From NCBI GenBank assembly GCA_030063045.1, contig JAQSEB010000059.1, positions 3,596,001 to 3,660,000 on the forward strand: a DNA stretch of 64,000 bases, given 5' to 3'. Both the position numbers and the translations under genes were made by a program. Below are positions 1 to 16,571 of the stretch, piece by piece. The notes below the pieces were generated by a model. That model ran no database searches and was not told where the DNA came from. It was given only the letters and a program-made list of their open reading frames with translations. This DNA is from Pratylenchus scribneri (lineage: Eukaryota; Nematoda; Chromadorea; Rhabditida; Pratylenchidae). Numbering within the stretch: the first letter of the stretch is position 1; every line of letters starts with the position of its first letter.

Positions 1-3000
1 GGATGGATGATTGATAAATTGACTTTCATCGATAAATTTGACATCTGTGCCCATTTTTGTACCCAATTAAGCCACGATGAATATTTTTGAGAAATGGGTG
101 GCTAACTTATTCAAAAAGATGTATTTCTTTTGGCCAAAATATAGCGTAGAAGCCAAAAATTGTTTGAACAAGTTTTATTAAAATAATTTCAGGTGAGGAT
201 GTGTCCGATACTCATCTATGAATGAATCATAGGAAAATGGTTCAAACATAAATTTGCATTAAAAGTAGCGAAGGCAAAACGGAGGAAAGTCTTAAAAATG
301 AGTAATTTCATCTTCCTTTTTGGAAGAATGTCGGCACCGGTAGAATATTTGTTCTCATTTTTGGTCTCCATTTCCTCTCCAAAAGGGCCTCTCGTCCTTT
401 TATCTTCTCTTTTCCACTTCAAAAAGAAGTACAAAGTACCCTGCCGCCAAAAAATATAGCCTTAAGCCTTTTCATCAGAATAATTTTGGATGTTTTTGTT
501 TTGCTGCACTCTAATCTAAATCCCTTTTTAAAATAAACAACAAATTTTAATATTTTTCGCCCATCATTTTTGTAAAGAAAGTGAAATTAATTGGATTTAT
601 TTATGGCATTTGTTTGAGGAAAATGAGGTGAATTTTGATGGTTGCCGCCGGCCAATTAATTCAATTTTCCCATTGATAATAAAAAAGGGGAATCGAGAAA
701 TGGAAAATATTAATATATTTATCAGTGGACATACATTATTTCTTATCAGAATTTGGGCAAAAAACCACAACAAATTTGTTTTCGTTGAAAATATGGAATT
801 CAGTGGGAAAATAGCAAATTCAGCAAATTTCCTCCTTTTTTTGTTTAAATTTAATGCAAACATTGATTGATTTAATAGCTAATTTGCATTTTGACAACCG
901 ACGGAATGAATGTTTTCTCGATGGATTTGAGAAATGTTTTCGAATGAAAAAAATGGATGGACAATGGACTGGACATTGGACATATTGACCAAATGGAAAA
1001 GGCCATAAAAATATCCGCGCCCTTCTTCAAATGGTCGTCGTCCATATGGATGGGAATTGGGCATTTTTTCAATTTTGATGATGAAAAATGAACATTGGAA
1101 GGGAAGAAGGCGAAAATATGAAGGAATATGTGGCAGCTGGTGGATTGGATTGTGAGAGGGAAACGGGTTCATTTTGGATGGCCATTCCCCCAAACCAAAT
1201 GGCCAATGGCCACCCTCAACAGTAGCAGGTGTTCATCCATTTTGAAGGGGAAAACAAAGGGGAAAATGGCGGGAAAATTGTTAATAATATTGGGACAGGA
1301 AGAATCAAGAATCCTTTAAATTATGCAATAAAAAAGGGAAAATGCCAAAGGAATGGTTGCGAATAATTATGCCGAAAAAATGAGTAAAGAATTTTGTGAA
1401 TTTGGCCAATTGAAGGCATAAAAGCCCATTCAATAATTTCCTTTTAAAAGAAAGTTTCCTTCCATTATTTTGTAAATTCAGCAAAATGTCCATCGGCGCG
1501 AGCGGTCATTTTGTGGCAATTTTTACTTCGGTTGACCGATGTCCCCTCCCAATTCTTCTCCCATAGAAAAGTCCAATTCATAGAGGGCACCCAAATTTCT
1601 AGTCCATTAATTCATTTGCCCCCAAAAACTTTGAATGGAAAAATAATGAATGGGCAAAAAAATAGGAAAATGGATTGAGGATATAAATATAAAAATGGCT
1701 AAAATGAAGAATGAATGTCACGATCGATCAAAATTGGCACAAAATCAATGTGTGTTTAGGCAAAATGTATTTGGGGAACATTCATTTTAGTCAGAGGATC
1801 CTTTAATGGACAAGAATGGACTGAAATGAGTGCGCAATTATGATTTGAGGGGAAAATAGGGACATTGGCATTGGAAATGGGAGGAAGAATGGGCATTGAA
1901 TATAATGTGTTGGGAGGGTTGCTTTATTTCCATTGTTTTGGGCGGTCAAACATAAAAGAGGGAGGATATGGGAAGAATATGGAATAATGGATGGAGGGAA
2001 GGGGACGAAATTGGCCCCTGGAAAATGACCGGTGACCGATGAATGCTCCTCAATTTGGTGAACCAAAATGGGCAAAAATGTTTTATTTTGGTGAAATCAA
2101 TTGGCTTATTACTAATAAATTTCGCATTTATGCAGAGAAGTGGCATTTTTCAGATTGAAATTTGGTTAATTTGACGAATATTCCTTTTGCTCGACCCAAC
2201 TATTTTATATTCACATCAGAGAATTAAAATTTGTCTGAATTTGTGGGTCGTGGGAAAATATGAATTTACAATATCCAAATTTGGATGTATCAAAATATAA
2301 AATAACATAATTGTGGGAGGGGGGGGGGGGGAGATATTGGGAATTTTGCCAATCAAAATGTTGGATTTTGTCCCTCCAGGCGAATTTGGGGGGGGGGGGG
2401 GGGGGATAAGTTGGTGGGAAAATAAATGGGGCTAAAGAAAAATGGCATATCATAATTTCATGTAAAAATGATCCGGAAATATACAAAAATAAGCTAAAAA
2501 TGTTTAAATAGTTTAATTAATTCATTCTAATTTATGAGATATTTATGAATTCAATGGAATTTTATTTTTGAAGTTTATATTCCACGAACCAGTGTAAATT
2601 CAGAATAATGCTCTCTCCACTCCAATTATAATTTTACTTTTGTAATTGCCAAAACCCTTCAAAATGATGGGTAAATCCGAGCCAAAATCTTCCACTTCTG
2701 AGTGAGCCAAATCCCCATTAAAATGGCCAAATTTTGAGCCTTTATTTTGGCTTTTAAGTGGAACAAAATTGGATAAAGGAGGAAAGGCGGCACGGAAAAA
2801 GGGAAAATGCCGAATTATTAATTAAAATGGACGGGAAATTGGCACTCATCAGAAATGTTTTCGCTGGGAAATTGGCCAAAGGAAATACAACAACAAATTT
2901 AATGGGGTTGGGTAAATGGAATTGGTCAAATTTAGTGCTTTTGATGATTTGATTGGTTTCGTGGGAAAATGGCCAAATCAAATATAATTGTGGGGGCGGT

Positions 3001-3956
3001 GGACAACGAAAATGTCAAGAATTTTATTAGAAAAAGACAATTTTTCCAACCAAAAACCAATTCTAAAATAAATTTTGGCAAATTTTTATTTATGGAATTG
3101 TCTGTGGGAGTGGGAGCCAAAGCCAAAATCCAGTCAAAGGAAGAATTTGTCTGTTGAATTTGCCAATTTCAATGCGGGAGTTTGGCCCGATTGAAGATTA
3201 AAAAAATGGAAAAAGGAATAAAATGGAATAGAGGATGGCTCACCAATTTGGAACAATCGGCCATTGGAGGAATTGAGGGGACAATTCAAAAGAGATTCAA
3301 AGAAAATTCAAATAATATTGGGACAAACATGCCTTCGAAGAAGGATGTTGGAGAGGGCATTGGGACAATTCACATATTGGAACCATAATGTGGAAGGAAG
3401 AATGGGAACAATGGAAGGCGGCAAAAAGTCAGCTGGAAAGATGGATTTGGGGGGGGGGGGCAGTTGCCGGGCAAAGCAAGAAAGGAATCATCATATTCAA
3501 AATTCCCAAATTCATCATATCCAGCTGGCAACAATGCTGGCAAAAACACAATGAGCAAAAAAAGGGCAAACCAAGGATATGGAGGTGGGACATTTTTCGA
3601 GGAATGAATGGAAATGGCAACGGAAAAAGGCAAAAAGATGGTACAAAAAAGTATGAAGGAATGTTAAAAGAAGTTGTTCCCTACTAGGAGAATCCATCCG
3701 TTTCCGGTAAAAAAAGGTGTCAAAAATGGTCGAAAAATGAATTTAACACTTTTTGACAAATTTTTACATCATACAAAAAAAGATTTTTGACAAAATTTTT
3801 ATTTTCAAAACTCATTTCCATCATTTTTTCGCATTCTGAATTGAATGCCAATTGTCATCAAATATTTTTACATTAAAAAAATATGATTTATCAGAATTTA
3901 AATAATTGATATCAATGGCAATTTCCCATTGTCAATGATAAAATTAATGCCTAATT
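1..3956. other. Gene-free, purine-rich intergenic DNA
   Basis: I see no exon chain with splice sites and protein-like composition here. The plus strand is rich in short words such as AAAATGG and TTGGCCAA, and open frames of 60-100 codons occur on both strands without family motifs. Three G homopolymers interrupt it: about 13 G at 2319-2331, 18 G at 2388-2405 and 12 G at 3449-3460. Confidence 0.6.
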
Positions 3957-4230
3957 GTAAGTGGCCTTTCCTACTACATTTTCCTACTGTACGCCCACTT
4001 TTTGCGTAATCAACCCCTCATCTTATCAATCAAACATTGCCCCAATCTGCTTTTTTAAACTCGCTCCTTTCTCCACTAAAAGCTCACTTCCACCTTAACT
4101 TTTTTGTTCCCCTTCACATCACCTTAATAATGACTTTCTGTTATCACCATTTTCCGCACAACCGATAATAAATAAATTTACTAAAGTCCAGTCCAACTAA
4201 ACTCATCAATCCCCTTCTTTGGGCCAATGG
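3957..4230 (+). repeat. Dispersed repeat, copy A
   Basis: The core at about 3983-4059 contains CCTACTGTAC, then TCAATCAAA, ATTGCCCCAATCT and a T-run ending TTTAAA. The same words in the same order recur at 42164-42231 (plus) and 55378-55455 (minus). Downstream comes an AT-rich stretch with AATAAATAAA near 4170 and then a GC-rich tail at about 4220-4310 full of GGCC and CCGG words. No coding capacity is visible. It may be a short non-autonomous element or the decayed end of a larger one. Confidence 0.6.
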
Positions 4231-4540
4231 AGGCTCAGGCCACCGGCGAAGGCCCGGGGCCAGAGCTAGGCCCACTCTCGCCTCGAACCAACCTTAGTCC
4301 CGGTAATATTGGGAATATCCCTATCATTTTTACAAAAATAAATACTTTTTTTACTCCAATTTGATATGAGAAAGGCATTTTCAAATATTTCTTTTCATTT
4401 AATTCAATGTTTCCAATTCAATCAAAGGTCAAGCCCGCAAAATTCTTTATTCAAGATCACTAATTATTAATTTGTAAAAAATATAAATATAATAAAAATA
4501 TTGACAAAAATCTAAATGGATAAAAAGTAAATTAAAATAT

Positions 4541-6269
4541 TCAAAAAATTGGAATTAATTGAAGGAAATGGAGGAAAATGGCAACAAATTGAATGAACAA
4601 AATTGAAATTATGGAATAAAATTTGATGATGTTTGTCCCAGTCACAGCACTGGTGTATAAATCGAATTCACAATCCAATTGGCCAATTGGAACTTCGCTG
4701 ATTCTTGCGCCTTCGAATCGCTGGGGCGAAGCACGGGAACAACTCAAAGTGCGATAATCCTCAATCTGATGAATTTGGGGAGAATTATTTTGGATATCTG
4801 TTGGGATTTGATTTTTGAAATATTTATCCCGGATAAAAATTTAGCTGATAAATTTATAAAACTCCATTCATCGAATGGCTCTTTTGCATTGGAATGCTAT
4901 ATTGAATTTAAAAAAATGCCCTCAATGAATTTGGAATTTATAAAATTTGAGTGAATCTGTTTTAAATTTGAACCAACCATTTGTGAATGGCCCCGAATCC
5001 ATTGGATCCATTGACTGCTCGAACAATCACAGAAAAATGAATTGCGAATTTGAATTTGGGCGAGTGGATTTTTGGCGTGTAAATCATCGCCAAAAGTGCG
5101 GAATGTTTGGTCCAATGAATGGAAATAATTCCTCTCCAAATTAATTCGGCCAATTCGAGTTAGGCAGGTGGCATTCATCGATAATCCAGTCAAAATATTT
5201 TGCCTAAAAAATGAATGAATGAATGAGGGAATTGAATTGAATTTACCGTAAATCCAAATGCCTCAGGGAAGGGAACGGACATGCCAAATTGAGGGGAACA
5301 TTGCTGAAATAATTGTAGCTGAGATCCAAATACTAAAAATGAATTTTAATGGAGGGAATAAATATTCAATTTTACTTCAAGTCTATTAAGTTTGGCCAAT
5401 TCAAACATTTTCATCATCAAAATGAATTGGCCACTTCGATTCAATGGAGTGGTGAATGCCCTTCGAAGATAAAGCTTAAAAAATAAATATATTTAAATTT
5501 AATCAAAATCCACCACAACCTTTTTTAATAGAGGAACATGGCTGAGAAAATGAATATTCTCTTCGGATAGAACAATCTGAACAGTGATTTGGAATATTTA
5601 ATTCATCAATTAATTTGTCCAGAGTGCCCACCTCATTATTACTCAAATCGAGTACTTCAATATTGGGGCAACCGGATAATGCATTTCCGTGCAAATTGAC
5701 AATATAATTTGCGGAAATATTCAAAACCCGTAGTCGATCCAATCGATTTGAGGGGCCAAAAATGGAGGCATCCGGCAAATCTTGGAAATTATTCCCATGG
5801 AAAGTCAATTGTTCAATATTCCTGCAAATTTGACAAATATAAATGGCCTAAAATACACAATTTATTCAATCCGAAAATATTCACATTTATTTTAATTCAT
5901 TTAAACCCTATAAAAGCACTAACTCATAATGTCCAATTAAATATTGGAAAATGGCTGTGTCCACAAATTGTGCATTTATGCAGGCCACATCCTTGGCCTC
6001 ATCATTGCATAAACAGGCCGCAAATTCGCCCAATGCTCCCCGGCATTGATATTGTAAATTTGGATCCTTTAAATACAGTAAATGTTTCAATGTGTCAATT
6101 CTTCCCTCCTTCATTCATTTACATGTTCAATGCCTAATTGAATTTTTCGTTCCCTTTGTAATTCCTTCCTCGACGCATGGAAATTGGCCCCAGGCAAAAT
6201 CAGAAGGAAAATGAGGGAAAATGGTGGAATAAAATTGGTCAACAATTTTTGGAATGATGATCGCCGCAT
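4541..6269 (-). CDS. Secreted or membrane-anchored extracellular leucine-rich-repeat protein
   Basis: Eight exons join in phase into 390 residues: 6269-6123, 6066-5924, 5821-5632, 5576-5520, 5474-5376, 5332-5247, 5203-4978 and 4765-4541. The start at 6269 gives a basic N-terminus and a hydrophobic run (FSLIFLLILPGANF) that reads as a signal peptide; an upstream in-frame ATG at 6341 would bury it. A Cys-rich cap follows (QYQC, ACLC, VACINA). The leucine-rich repeats carry consensus pieces such as LRVLNISANYI, IEVLDLSNNE and YLDLSYN. A C-terminal Cys cap (FFCDC, LSCS, LDCEF) matches the LRRCT pattern. The last 20 or so residues are hydrophobic, so the protein may have a GPI signal or a terminal membrane anchor. 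The 55-nt intron 5577-5631 is deduced because it restores an unbroken repeat. Nematodes have many such proteins in neurons and epithelia; the ligand is unknown. Confidence 0.8.
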
Positions 6270-8577
6270 TATGGACAAAAATTGTTGTTGATGATGGAAT
6301 GATTTGAAGGCATTTTTTATCTTTAAAAATTGTCTAATCAAAGAATATTTATTTTAAGAAAATTGGCCAAAAAGTTAGATGAAAGATCGGACGAAATTTT
6401 TTGCCTCAAAGAAAGGTATAATAGATTTGTCTGTTGGAATTTAAAAATTGAATTAGTAATGTAAAATTTGGAAGAATGAGGCAATTATTTGAGGTGAAAA
6501 TAGACTTTTATAATTGCTTTACAAGGCATGGGAAGCGTTCAAAGTTGGCCAAAAGGACAAAATCATACGAGGGAAAATTGGCCATAAAATTGCTTCAAAG
6601 AATTTGGCAACGGCAAAACACTTTGAGGCCAAAAGAATTTGACGTTGACATTTGCGTGGGAAGTGGAAGAATATATTGAAGAAAATTGGAATGGATAATC
6701 CCAAAAAAGTTGTCATTCCAAGGGGATTTGTTGATGAAGAAGATGAAAATGGATGGATGGAAAAAGGCCATGAATCCTTCTTTCCTTCCATAAATAAAGA
6801 AATGGATGGATTTAAAGGGGGGGGGGGGGGGGGGATTTACGTATTTTAAAATTCAATTTTGCTTAAAATATTTCACAAATTGAATCGTCATATTCATAGA
6901 AAATTAAATTTTGGACCATTCAAAGACTATATTGTTTGAAGCTCAAAGATTAGTTTTATTATTATTAGTAAGCAATTCTGCGGCCAATCACCCAAAAGTG
7001 AATAAATTAATTCATCAATAAGTTTGCATTAAATAAATTGGCAATGAAATTTACATACTATGGTGAAAATTATTTTGGAAGGAGCTTTTATATTTGCTCC
7101 ATTGCATTTTGATGAATTTTGGCAAAATAATTTAATGGCCAGATTTTGCGCTTGGATTGGCTGAATTAATGTGGATGAAAAGTTACATTTTATGCCAAAT
7201 TTATTTGGGAGAGAAATGAAGGAGAAGAAGCATAAATAAATATATTAAAAGGGGAAAATGAAGATGACAAATGGGAGAATTCCCCCAATGGCCATATCCA
7301 TCCATTCCCTTTCAAACAATGTTTTGGTCGCCTTGGAAAATGTGACGCACTTGCAAATATTCATCCACCTATATCCCACCATAGTAGCAATATTGACAAA
7401 AAGAGTGGGATGGGTGGCCTCCTCATTTGTTGGACATTGGCACATCTCACACAAGAATATAAATTTGAGTCCAAAGGCCAATGCCATTTTAAAGAAAGGA
7501 GAAGCAAAATTAGGTTGGAAGATGGAAATGAAGCCTGGGGGCGCATTCATTCATTTGCAGAAAATGGACCAATTATAATTGGGAGGAGGAGGGAATAATA
7601 TTATTGGCATAAATTTGTAGCCAATGGGAAGAATGGCATTTTTTGAAAAACAAAATTATTTAAATGGAAGGAGGGAAAGTAATTTATAATAATTAATTGG
7701 GAGAAAATATATTAATTAATAACCAAATGGAATCATTTTTGTTAACATGGAAATAATGCATTCCAATGGAAGACCGCAAATTAGGGCAACATATTATCCA
7801 GCAAAATGAGGATGAAAAATGAGGAAATTAGTGCATAGAGCAGCGCGGACAAAGCCGGGGGGGGGGGGGGGAGGATAGAAAAGGCCAGGGGCAAAAAAAG
7901 GAGGATGGCCTTTAGGCCAATAAAGGCATCTCCTTGGCCAAAGTATGTTATTTATTCCCTTTGCCATTGGTTTCCCTAATCCTCCGTCTTCGTCGCCAAC
8001 TGGCCCATATTCTCCTTCCATTTCCTTCCCCCCTTTCGGCGCCCATGTTCACCAACATTCATTCAGTCAGTCGGCGGTATGGGAAAAGGAGGAAAAAGAA
8101 GGAAAATGAGCTCACAGGGCCAGCAGCCGAGAACCAACATTGCCGATGGAAGAGGGCTTCCAAAGGTTGTCGAGCCAAAAGGAAGGAATGAGGGAAAAGA
8201 GGGGAGGAATATGGCCTAGGGCCGAGATGGCCCGGGGGGCCAGCTTTTCCCTACGGACAGCCGACGACGAAAAACATAAGAGAGGGAGAAAATGTCGGAA
8301 GAGAATAGAAATGAAGTCGAGAAGCCAGTCAATTTGGTTGGTTGACGAGAGAGGAAGCTTAAAATTGTGATGGCATGGACGCGGATGAGAGAATAACAAA
8401 ATGGACATTTTGACAAAGATAAATGGGAGGAAAGAAGAATTGAAATGGAGAAAACATTTGGAATGGATTTACGTGAAAAAATAATGTGTAAAGTAGTAAA
8501 TTTTAGGAATTGGCATAAAATTATGCTAAATTTCTGATTTAAAAATAAATATTCATCCAAGAATACTTAATTAAAAA
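6270..8577. other. Gene-free purine-rich interval
   Basis: No supported gene. G homopolymers lie at 6817-6834 (18 G) and 7857-7871 (15 G). A locally GC-richer patch at about 7930-8350 has overlapping open frames on both strands, but none shows a domain, signal peptide or consistent splice pattern. Confidence 0.55.
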
Positions 8578-9398
8578 ACAGACGGAATTATTCTAAGTTG
8601 ACCAGGCGGAATTATTCTTAGTTGACCAGGCGGAATTATTCTTAGTTGACCAGGCGGAATTATTCTTAAAAACAGGCGGAATTATTCTTATTTGACCAGG
8701 CGGAATTATTCTTAGTTGACCAGGCGGAATTATTCTTATTTGACCAGGCGGAATTATTCTTAGTTGACCAGGCGGAATTATTCTTATTTGACCAGGCGGA
8801 ATTATTCTTATTTGACCAGGCGGAATTATTCTTAGTTGACCAGGCGGAATTATTCTTAGTTGACCAGGCGGAATTATTCTTAGTTGACCAGGCGGAATTA
8901 TTCTTAGTTGACCAGGCGGAATTATTCTTAGTTGACCAGGCAGAATTATTCTTAGTTGACCAGGCGGAATTATTCTAAGTTAAATAGGCGGAATTATTCT
9001 TAGTTGACCAGGCGGAATTATTCTAAGTTAAATAGGCGAAATTATTCTTAATTTTGACCAGGCGGAATTATTCTTAGTTGACTAGGTGGAATTATTCTTA
9101 ATTTTGACCAGGCGGAATTATTCTTAGTTGACTAGGTGGAATTAAATCAGAACAGGCGGAATTATTCTTAGTTGACCAAGCGGAATTATTCTTAGTTGAC
9201 CAAGCGGAATTATTCTTAGTTGACCAGGCGGAATTATTCTTAGTTGACCAGGCGGAATTATTCTTAGTTGACCAGGCGGAATTATTCTTAGTTGACCAGG
9301 CGGAATTATTCTAAGTTAAATAGGCGAAATTATTCTTAATTTTGACCAGGCGGAATTATTCTTAGTTGACTAGGTGGAATTAAATCAGAACAGGCGGA
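8578..9398 (+). repeat. 24-bp minisatellite array 1
   Basis: About 30 head-to-tail units begin GGCGGAATTATTCTTAG and end TTGACCA, 24 bp in the main form. Variants replace the end with TTTGACC, TTTTGACC or TTAAATA. A larger unit (…AATTAAATCAGAACA) appears twice, near 9140 and 9380, so segments of the array have themselves been duplicated. There are no unique spacers, so it is not a CRISPR. Related arrays are at 21126-21345 (inverted, 19 bp) and 45441-45955. Confidence 0.9.
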
Positions 9399-12300
9399 AT
9401 TAATGAATAACATTTTTTCCTTTGTAAAGTTGGAATAGCATAAAAGCGGATGATCATAAAGGTTTACTCAAATCAGCGGCTCAATAATCTAAGTATGGGA
9501 CTCGAGAGGGGTTGATGGATTTTTTGGATTGAAAGTTGATGGATTTTTTGGATTGAAAAAATGACAGCTCCAAAATATATAATAATAAAATAATATATTA
9601 TTTTCATTCATTCACAAATGTTGGATTGAGAGGCGGAAAAGGGGCGAGGGAATATTATGGCCATCCCAAAAATAGGAAATGGGGAGGATGGCCATGAATG
9701 AATTCAACGACATAATCCGACCGATGCTAATCCCCTCTCATCGATGAGAATCCCTAAAAGTGGCAGTATCCTCCGTTTTGGAAATTCTACATTTTTATTT
9801 TTAACATATATGGTTGCGATGGAATAGAATATGGAAAATGTGATAGGTGAATGCGAATATATAGTAATTAATGGATATAGATATAGTTGATCTTATTTCC
9901 TAAATCCTAATCCTAACTGATTAATTTACTATGGGATGTGAATATATATTTCTTTGTTAATTCAATTTAGTTATTTATCCGTTGATCCCATCCTTCTCCC
10001 TTTCTCTTCCTGCAATTATCTCCATCACCAGAGTATATGGAATTTTGCTGAATTATCGTATTAATTGATGACACCAATTCCTTTAATTGAACAATTAAAT
10101 AGCCCTTATTCCAATGGCCATTCCTAATAAGTGGGGAATTGAGATTAAAATTGATAATATATTTTTAGAAATGCGTGAACAAGAATGTTTTTCAATATTG
10201 GACAAACCCTATCAAAAATATCTTCAATTTTTTCTTCCTTCAGTAGCAGTCCCCTTTTACTTCTTTTAATTAGCTAGCAACACTGTAACTGTGCCACTAT
10301 CGTTCATTTCGGAATCGGAAGCCATCATCCTTCCAATGTCTATCCTCTAGTGGCTGCCCCAGCAGAAAATTGCGCATTTGGCGAAGGAGTTCATTTTGCC
10401 ATTTTCATGGTCGACGGTCACCATCCCATCCCATTCCCATCCAAAAATTCATTCTAATGACCTTGAGCCAGTCGCCGCCGCCCCTCATATATCGAATGCG
10501 CGGGCAAATGAACAAATTCGAATATATTTTTGGTCAATTCAAAAATGTCCGAATTGGGAATGGAAGCAGCGGATATGAAGGGGAAATTGTGTTGAAATGG
10601 ATTGGAATTGGGGTACTAGTTGGTTTGGCCTCCATTTCCCATTTCCCAAAAATCAACGCAAAATGGAAGGGCGCGAAATGAAGTCCATTAATTCTTCCGC
10701 ATTTTAATTTTATGCCATTAACGCTAAATAGAATATAGTGCCTAATTCTCTACATTTATCAATTATTTATATAATGCAAATTTATGTGAGGATTTATTCT
10801 TCCACTCAATAATTACTCCTTTTACTTTCATTTCAATGGAGAATTCCATCGCGCACTGCGCACAATGTGTGGCTCTTTCCCCAATCCCCATCCATTCCAT
10901 TCCAACCATTCTCGGTGGCGGAGACCATCAACCGGTGGATGACCGGTTTGTTCCAATCCACCCACCACCATTTGCATGCATTTTGTCCATCATATCCCTC
11001 TATTCTCACTCTCAAATAACACAAAACATTAGGGGAATTGGCTGCATTTTGCCGGCATCACCAACAGTTCCAGAGCAGCTCACATTCCCCTCATCATCTC
11101 CATTCCACCCAACAAAAATATATAAGATCCACCACAACAAAATATTCATTCAAACAAACAAAAACATAAATTAATTTTCGATTTGCTTTGTAAACCCTTT
11201 ATAGTTCATCTCACTCAAATATTTTGGTCAAAAATGAGGAGAATCGATTTTCATTCATTCATTGTTCATCACACCGTTCACCCAAATTAACCCATCCATC
11301 CATTCCCTGCGCAAATCCATCCCATCCAATCCCTTACTTTAACCCCATTTCGATCTGCCACCAAAATTCGCCATTTCTCAAACAAAATTACCTTTTGAAA
11401 GCGACTGCCCCCAATCAAATTACTTCCGATGATACAAATCTTTGATATTCCCTCCTTCGGATATATCCGAGAATAAATGTTCCCTACTCCCTCCTCAGCT
11501 TCCGCTGATTCCTCTAATCTTCCGTTCCATCGAAAATGGGGAATATTCAACCGACAATTTCCATCCATTCTGCGCACTCGCCGCCATCATCAACCCAAAA
11601 TGGGAAAAAATTCCCCGAAACAAAGGTGAAATGGTCATTTGATTAAAACATTATGGAAAATTGATGAAAATTGTTTGAACTGAACATTTTGGCAATTTAA
11701 AATATAACATTTTTAATATATTCAAATTATATAGGAATTCATATTTTATCCACCCAAATTCATAATTCCTGCAAAGGAATTGTCCATTCGATTGCCCCCA
11801 ATCCCCTTTTCATTATATGGCGATTGAATGGATGAATAAATGGACTGGCTTTGTATTTGTATGGGTTGGTTGCGCACACACAAATTTCCGGGCCGATTTT
11901 GGGCGAAATGAATGAAAAAATTTGCGGGGCATCCATGATGGTCTTTATGAGGGCAACAATTGAATGGAATAATAATGGTCAGTAGAGAATGGACACCCTC
12001 ATGCAAAACTTCTGGTTGAATTCGATCCAAATGAATGGATAAAATCACCTAACTTTATGCCATTTGTAAATTCATTTCAATATTTCCACTTTTAATTGCC
12101 ACTAGATATTCTCTCATCCATGAGAAAAACACATTCTCTTTTTCTGGGGATTTTCGGAAAAGCCAGAAAATTGCGCAACCCAAATCGCCTCTAAATCTTC
12201 TCTCGATCCACGCACCCTTCTTCTTTCCATTTCCATCGATCTTTCTGCCATACATTTCCAATTCAACTGACAATTCATTCATTCATTCATTCCCTCCACC

Positions 12301-13086
12301 AATAACCATCATCATTGTCCATTCAATTGTTATTAATTTGCAGCCTTTGACTGTGCCCTCCGGCTCCGGCTATTGCTGCGCAACTGTGTATTCCCTTCCT
12401 TCAATAATCCTCTCCCAAATGCCCACCATCTCGCCCAATATTTTCAATTCCTTCAATGTTCAATCCATCGTCAAATCCCCCAAAGCAACAATTCTTACCT
12501 CCAATTCCATCCATTATAATTTTCCCCTTTTATGGTCATGCCGCCGCTTTTTCGCTTCCATCAAAAATAATTGCGCATCTGGCGAAAAGCAGCAACAACA
12601 ATTATTATTAAAAAATGCGAATGGAATCTGCGGCCGAATTATAATGTAATGAGATGATTGATTGAATCATTTGGAGTTTGCTTAGGGATAAATCATGAAT
12701 GGCATCGATGACTAAAATATTTCAGAAGCAACCATTTGAAAGAGACAAAATTGGAAATGAAAATGAATCTCGAATATGAATGGATAAATAATTTGTTTAA
12801 TTATAAAACCAAAGAAGTCTTTTTCCGCATAATTTATTATATTTATAGACATGAATTATGACAAATTTCAATTACAGTTAACACATACAATGACCAAAAT
12901 TCATTTAATTTTATTTCAATTTTGAGGCAATAATTTGAAACTTAAATTTGTACTTCATATTCCGCGAATACACAATTTTAATATAATTAATTAATTAATT
13001 AAAATATATTCATTATAGGATTTTCAATTCATTCAAAATTTATATAATTTAATTGAATAAGCAATAACAAAAGTTTCCCCATTGGA
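9399..13086. other. Gene-free interval that turns pyrimidine-rich, upstream of the kinase gene
   Basis: From about 9960 the plus strand becomes rich in CCATTCC, CCCATTT and TCATTC words, the mirror image of the interval left of array 1. A hairpin of ATGGCCATCC (9657-9666) with GGATGGCCAT (9686-9695) and a perfect palindrome TCTCATCGATGAGA (9736-9749) lie near its left end. Long open frames at 10370-11445 and 12338-12649 are Pro/Ser/His-rich by composition only, and I do not accept them as genes. Distal promoter or 5' UTR introns of the kinase could lie here. Confidence 0.5.
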
Positions 13087-15915
<2,829 letters not shown>

Positions 15916-16571
15916 AAATGAATTAATAAATTCAATTCTCCAACAAAAATGGAAGAGAATTAAAAATGTGCATTGTTCATTTAATGAAATATATTTTATG
16001 TATTTTTATTGCTCAAATCTTCTAAAATTCGCAAAAAAATACACCAATTTCCTTGTCAAAATGGTTGACCGAAATTTGCGACGCTAAAAATTTACTAGGA
16101 AATTAAGAAATTAAAAATAATTATAATTAGTCAGAAAATTGAGAAGAATATATACTTTTATGTATAATAAGGAATAATTTGGTTTTATTCAAATTTATTT
16201 GCTTCAATTTTATTCGGTGCCAATTTATTTTTTTTTTGTTCGCAAATTTCGCTGTCAATTCAGAATTAATTTTCACAAATAAAATTAATATTAAATAAAA
16301 TAAATATTTTGTATTTTATATTATTCTCATTTTTATCATATTTATAAATTTTTCCAAAAATAAAAATATCAACAAATCAAATGAATATTTTGAATTGATA
16401 TAAAAAATAATAATTTCATTTATTTGGATGGAGAACCCGTCAAAAATTTAATTTTTGGGAATTATCCCAATTTAAAATGCATTGCAAAAATATGAATGGG
16501 ATTTGAGAATTGGATGGGGAAAAGAGAATTTGGCAGTTAAATTATTTGGGTGAAATTTCCTCCGGCCAAAA
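15916..16571. other. AT-rich convergent intergenic region
   Basis: Very AT-rich DNA lies between the ends of the kinase gene and the orphan gene on the opposite strand. AATAAA-type words occur for both directions. No gene seen. Confidence 0.6.

Noticed and set aside
5520..5631. Unspliced LRR reading through NEVGTLDKLIDEL … IKKGCGGF
   Set aside because: It breaks the repeat register and runs into a stop; removing a 55-nt GT-AG intron restores LDLSNNE-IVLSEEN and the following repeats.
5709..6137. 142-codon plus-strand ORF
   Set aside because: It is antisense to LRR gene exons and introns that join in phase and show clear repeat motifs; its own translation has none.
8578..9398. CRISPR-like array
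   Set aside because: Units are tandem without unique spacers, the genome is eukaryotic, and the same core forms other minisatellites in the window.
10370..12649. Plus-strand ORFs of 60-112 codons before the kinase gene
   Set aside because: Pro/Ser/His/Ile-rich translation of pyrimidine-rich DNA; no signal peptide, motif or phase-consistent joins.
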